The notes beneath the pieces were generated by a model. It was not told where the DNA came from and searched no databases. It worked only from the letters and a program-made list of their open reading frames with translations. A program made the position numbers and the translations under genes. 6,242 nucleotides of DNA from Acidobacteriaceae bacterium. GTDB lineage: Bacteria; Acidobacteriota; Terriglobia; Terriglobales; Acidobacteriaceae. The stretch lies in contig PLKU01000525.1 of the NCBI GenBank assembly GCA_003140705.1, forward strand, positions 1 through 6,242. Reading direction: 5' to 3'. This document shows positions 5,932-6,242 of this stretch, in pieces; within the stretch, counting starts at the first letter, position 1; every line of letters starts with the position of its first letter.

Positions 5932-6242
5932 TCAGGCATTCACAACGCGCTGTTCGGCGTCACTCGTGTTTGTCTGGATGGCAAACCCCATGTGAACCGG
6001 CTCCGTACGATGGAGACGAGCACGCAGAACGGCCGTCATATAGGACTGCGCTACCTGCTTCCAGACCATAGGCCGCGCATAAAGGTAAGCGCGTTCGCGC
6101 ATGGTCTGACGTGCCTCGTCATCGTCCAGTAGTGCGATCGTCGCTCTTGCGATGGCTGCTGGGCTTTCAAACGGCACCAGAATTCCGCGTCCATGGTCCA
6201 GCACTTCTGCGGCGTGCCAGTATGGAGTCGAGATAATGGCCT
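5932..6242 (-). CDS. Glycosyltransferase family 4, C-terminal fragment (5' end outside window)
   Basis: Only the last 102 residues are visible; the frame is open to the right edge. The fragment reads AIISTPYWHAAEVLDHGRG then ILVPFESPAAIARATIALLDD. This is the end of the nucleotide-sugar-binding Rossmann domain of a GT4 (GT-B fold, retaining) enzyme: the Glu in HAAEVL corresponds to the conserved Glu of the usual GGxPEvv segment, here with YWH in place of the Gly pair, and DHGRGILVPFESPAAIA is the typical G-x-G-x-LVP-x-x-x-AIA stretch. The E-x7-E motif and the N-terminal acceptor domain lie outside the window. A closing helix (about residues 43-75) packs back on the domain and a ~25-residue polar tail follows. 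Relatives transfer sugars in exopolysaccharide, lipopolysaccharide or glycolipid assembly at the cytoplasmic face of the membrane. The sugar and acceptor cannot be inferred. Confidence 0.85.
   Translation of the reverse strand, partial: AIISTPYWHAAEVLDHGRGILVPFESPAAIARATIALLDDDEARQTMRERAYLYARPMVWKQVAQSYMTAVLRARLHRTEPVHMGFAIQTNTSDAEQRVVNA

Noticed and set aside
5739..6071. 110-codon plus-strand frame divergent from the Crp-like gene
   Set aside because: Its first ~40 residues look protein-like, but its last ~140 bases run antisense through the clear glycosyltransferase end, and the start lacks a good ribosome-binding site.

Overview
The window carries one block of genes, all on the minus strand. 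Reading in the direction of transcription (right to left) they are: the C-terminal end of a family 4 glycosyltransferase (cut by the right edge); a Crp/Fnr-family transcription regulator; about 830 bases with no gene I can support; a short cysteine-repeat ORF; an ABC-2 type export system (ATPase then permease); and the first ~654 residues of an MgtA-type magnesium-translocating P-type ATPase (cut by the left edge). The DNA is bacterial, moderately GC-rich and uses ordinary Shine-Dalgarno signals. Gene content, and the style of the Crp-like and glycosyltransferase proteins, remind me of soil Acidobacteriota (Terriglobia). That is an impression from protein sequence, not a demonstrated placement.

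Right part (5645-6242): the glycosyltransferase ends at 5932. The 287 bases between it and the regulator hold two perfect inverted repeats, 5882-5897 and 5676-5692. The second lies just upstream of a textbook AAAGGAGG ribosome-binding site that fixes the regulator start at 5644. The regulator (5644-4883) keeps the Glu and Arg of the cyclic-nucleotide phosphate-binding cassette at CRP spacing and has a C-terminal winged helix.

Middle (4882-3601): mostly noncoding by my reading. The exception is a 69-codon ORF (4051-3842) made of five copies of an E-D-x-R-C-K motif whose codons differ mainly at synonymous positions, which suggests a real and unfamiliar small protein. It points the same way as the ABC genes and lies directly upstream of them.

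Left part (3600-1): ATPase, permease and magnesium pump follow one another with gaps of 10 and 28 bases and are probably one transcription unit. The first two form a DrrAB/NodIJ-like exporter. The third imports Mg2+ at the cost of ATP. No obvious rho-independent terminator was seen anywhere, and no mobile element, CRISPR array, tRNA or rRNA is present.
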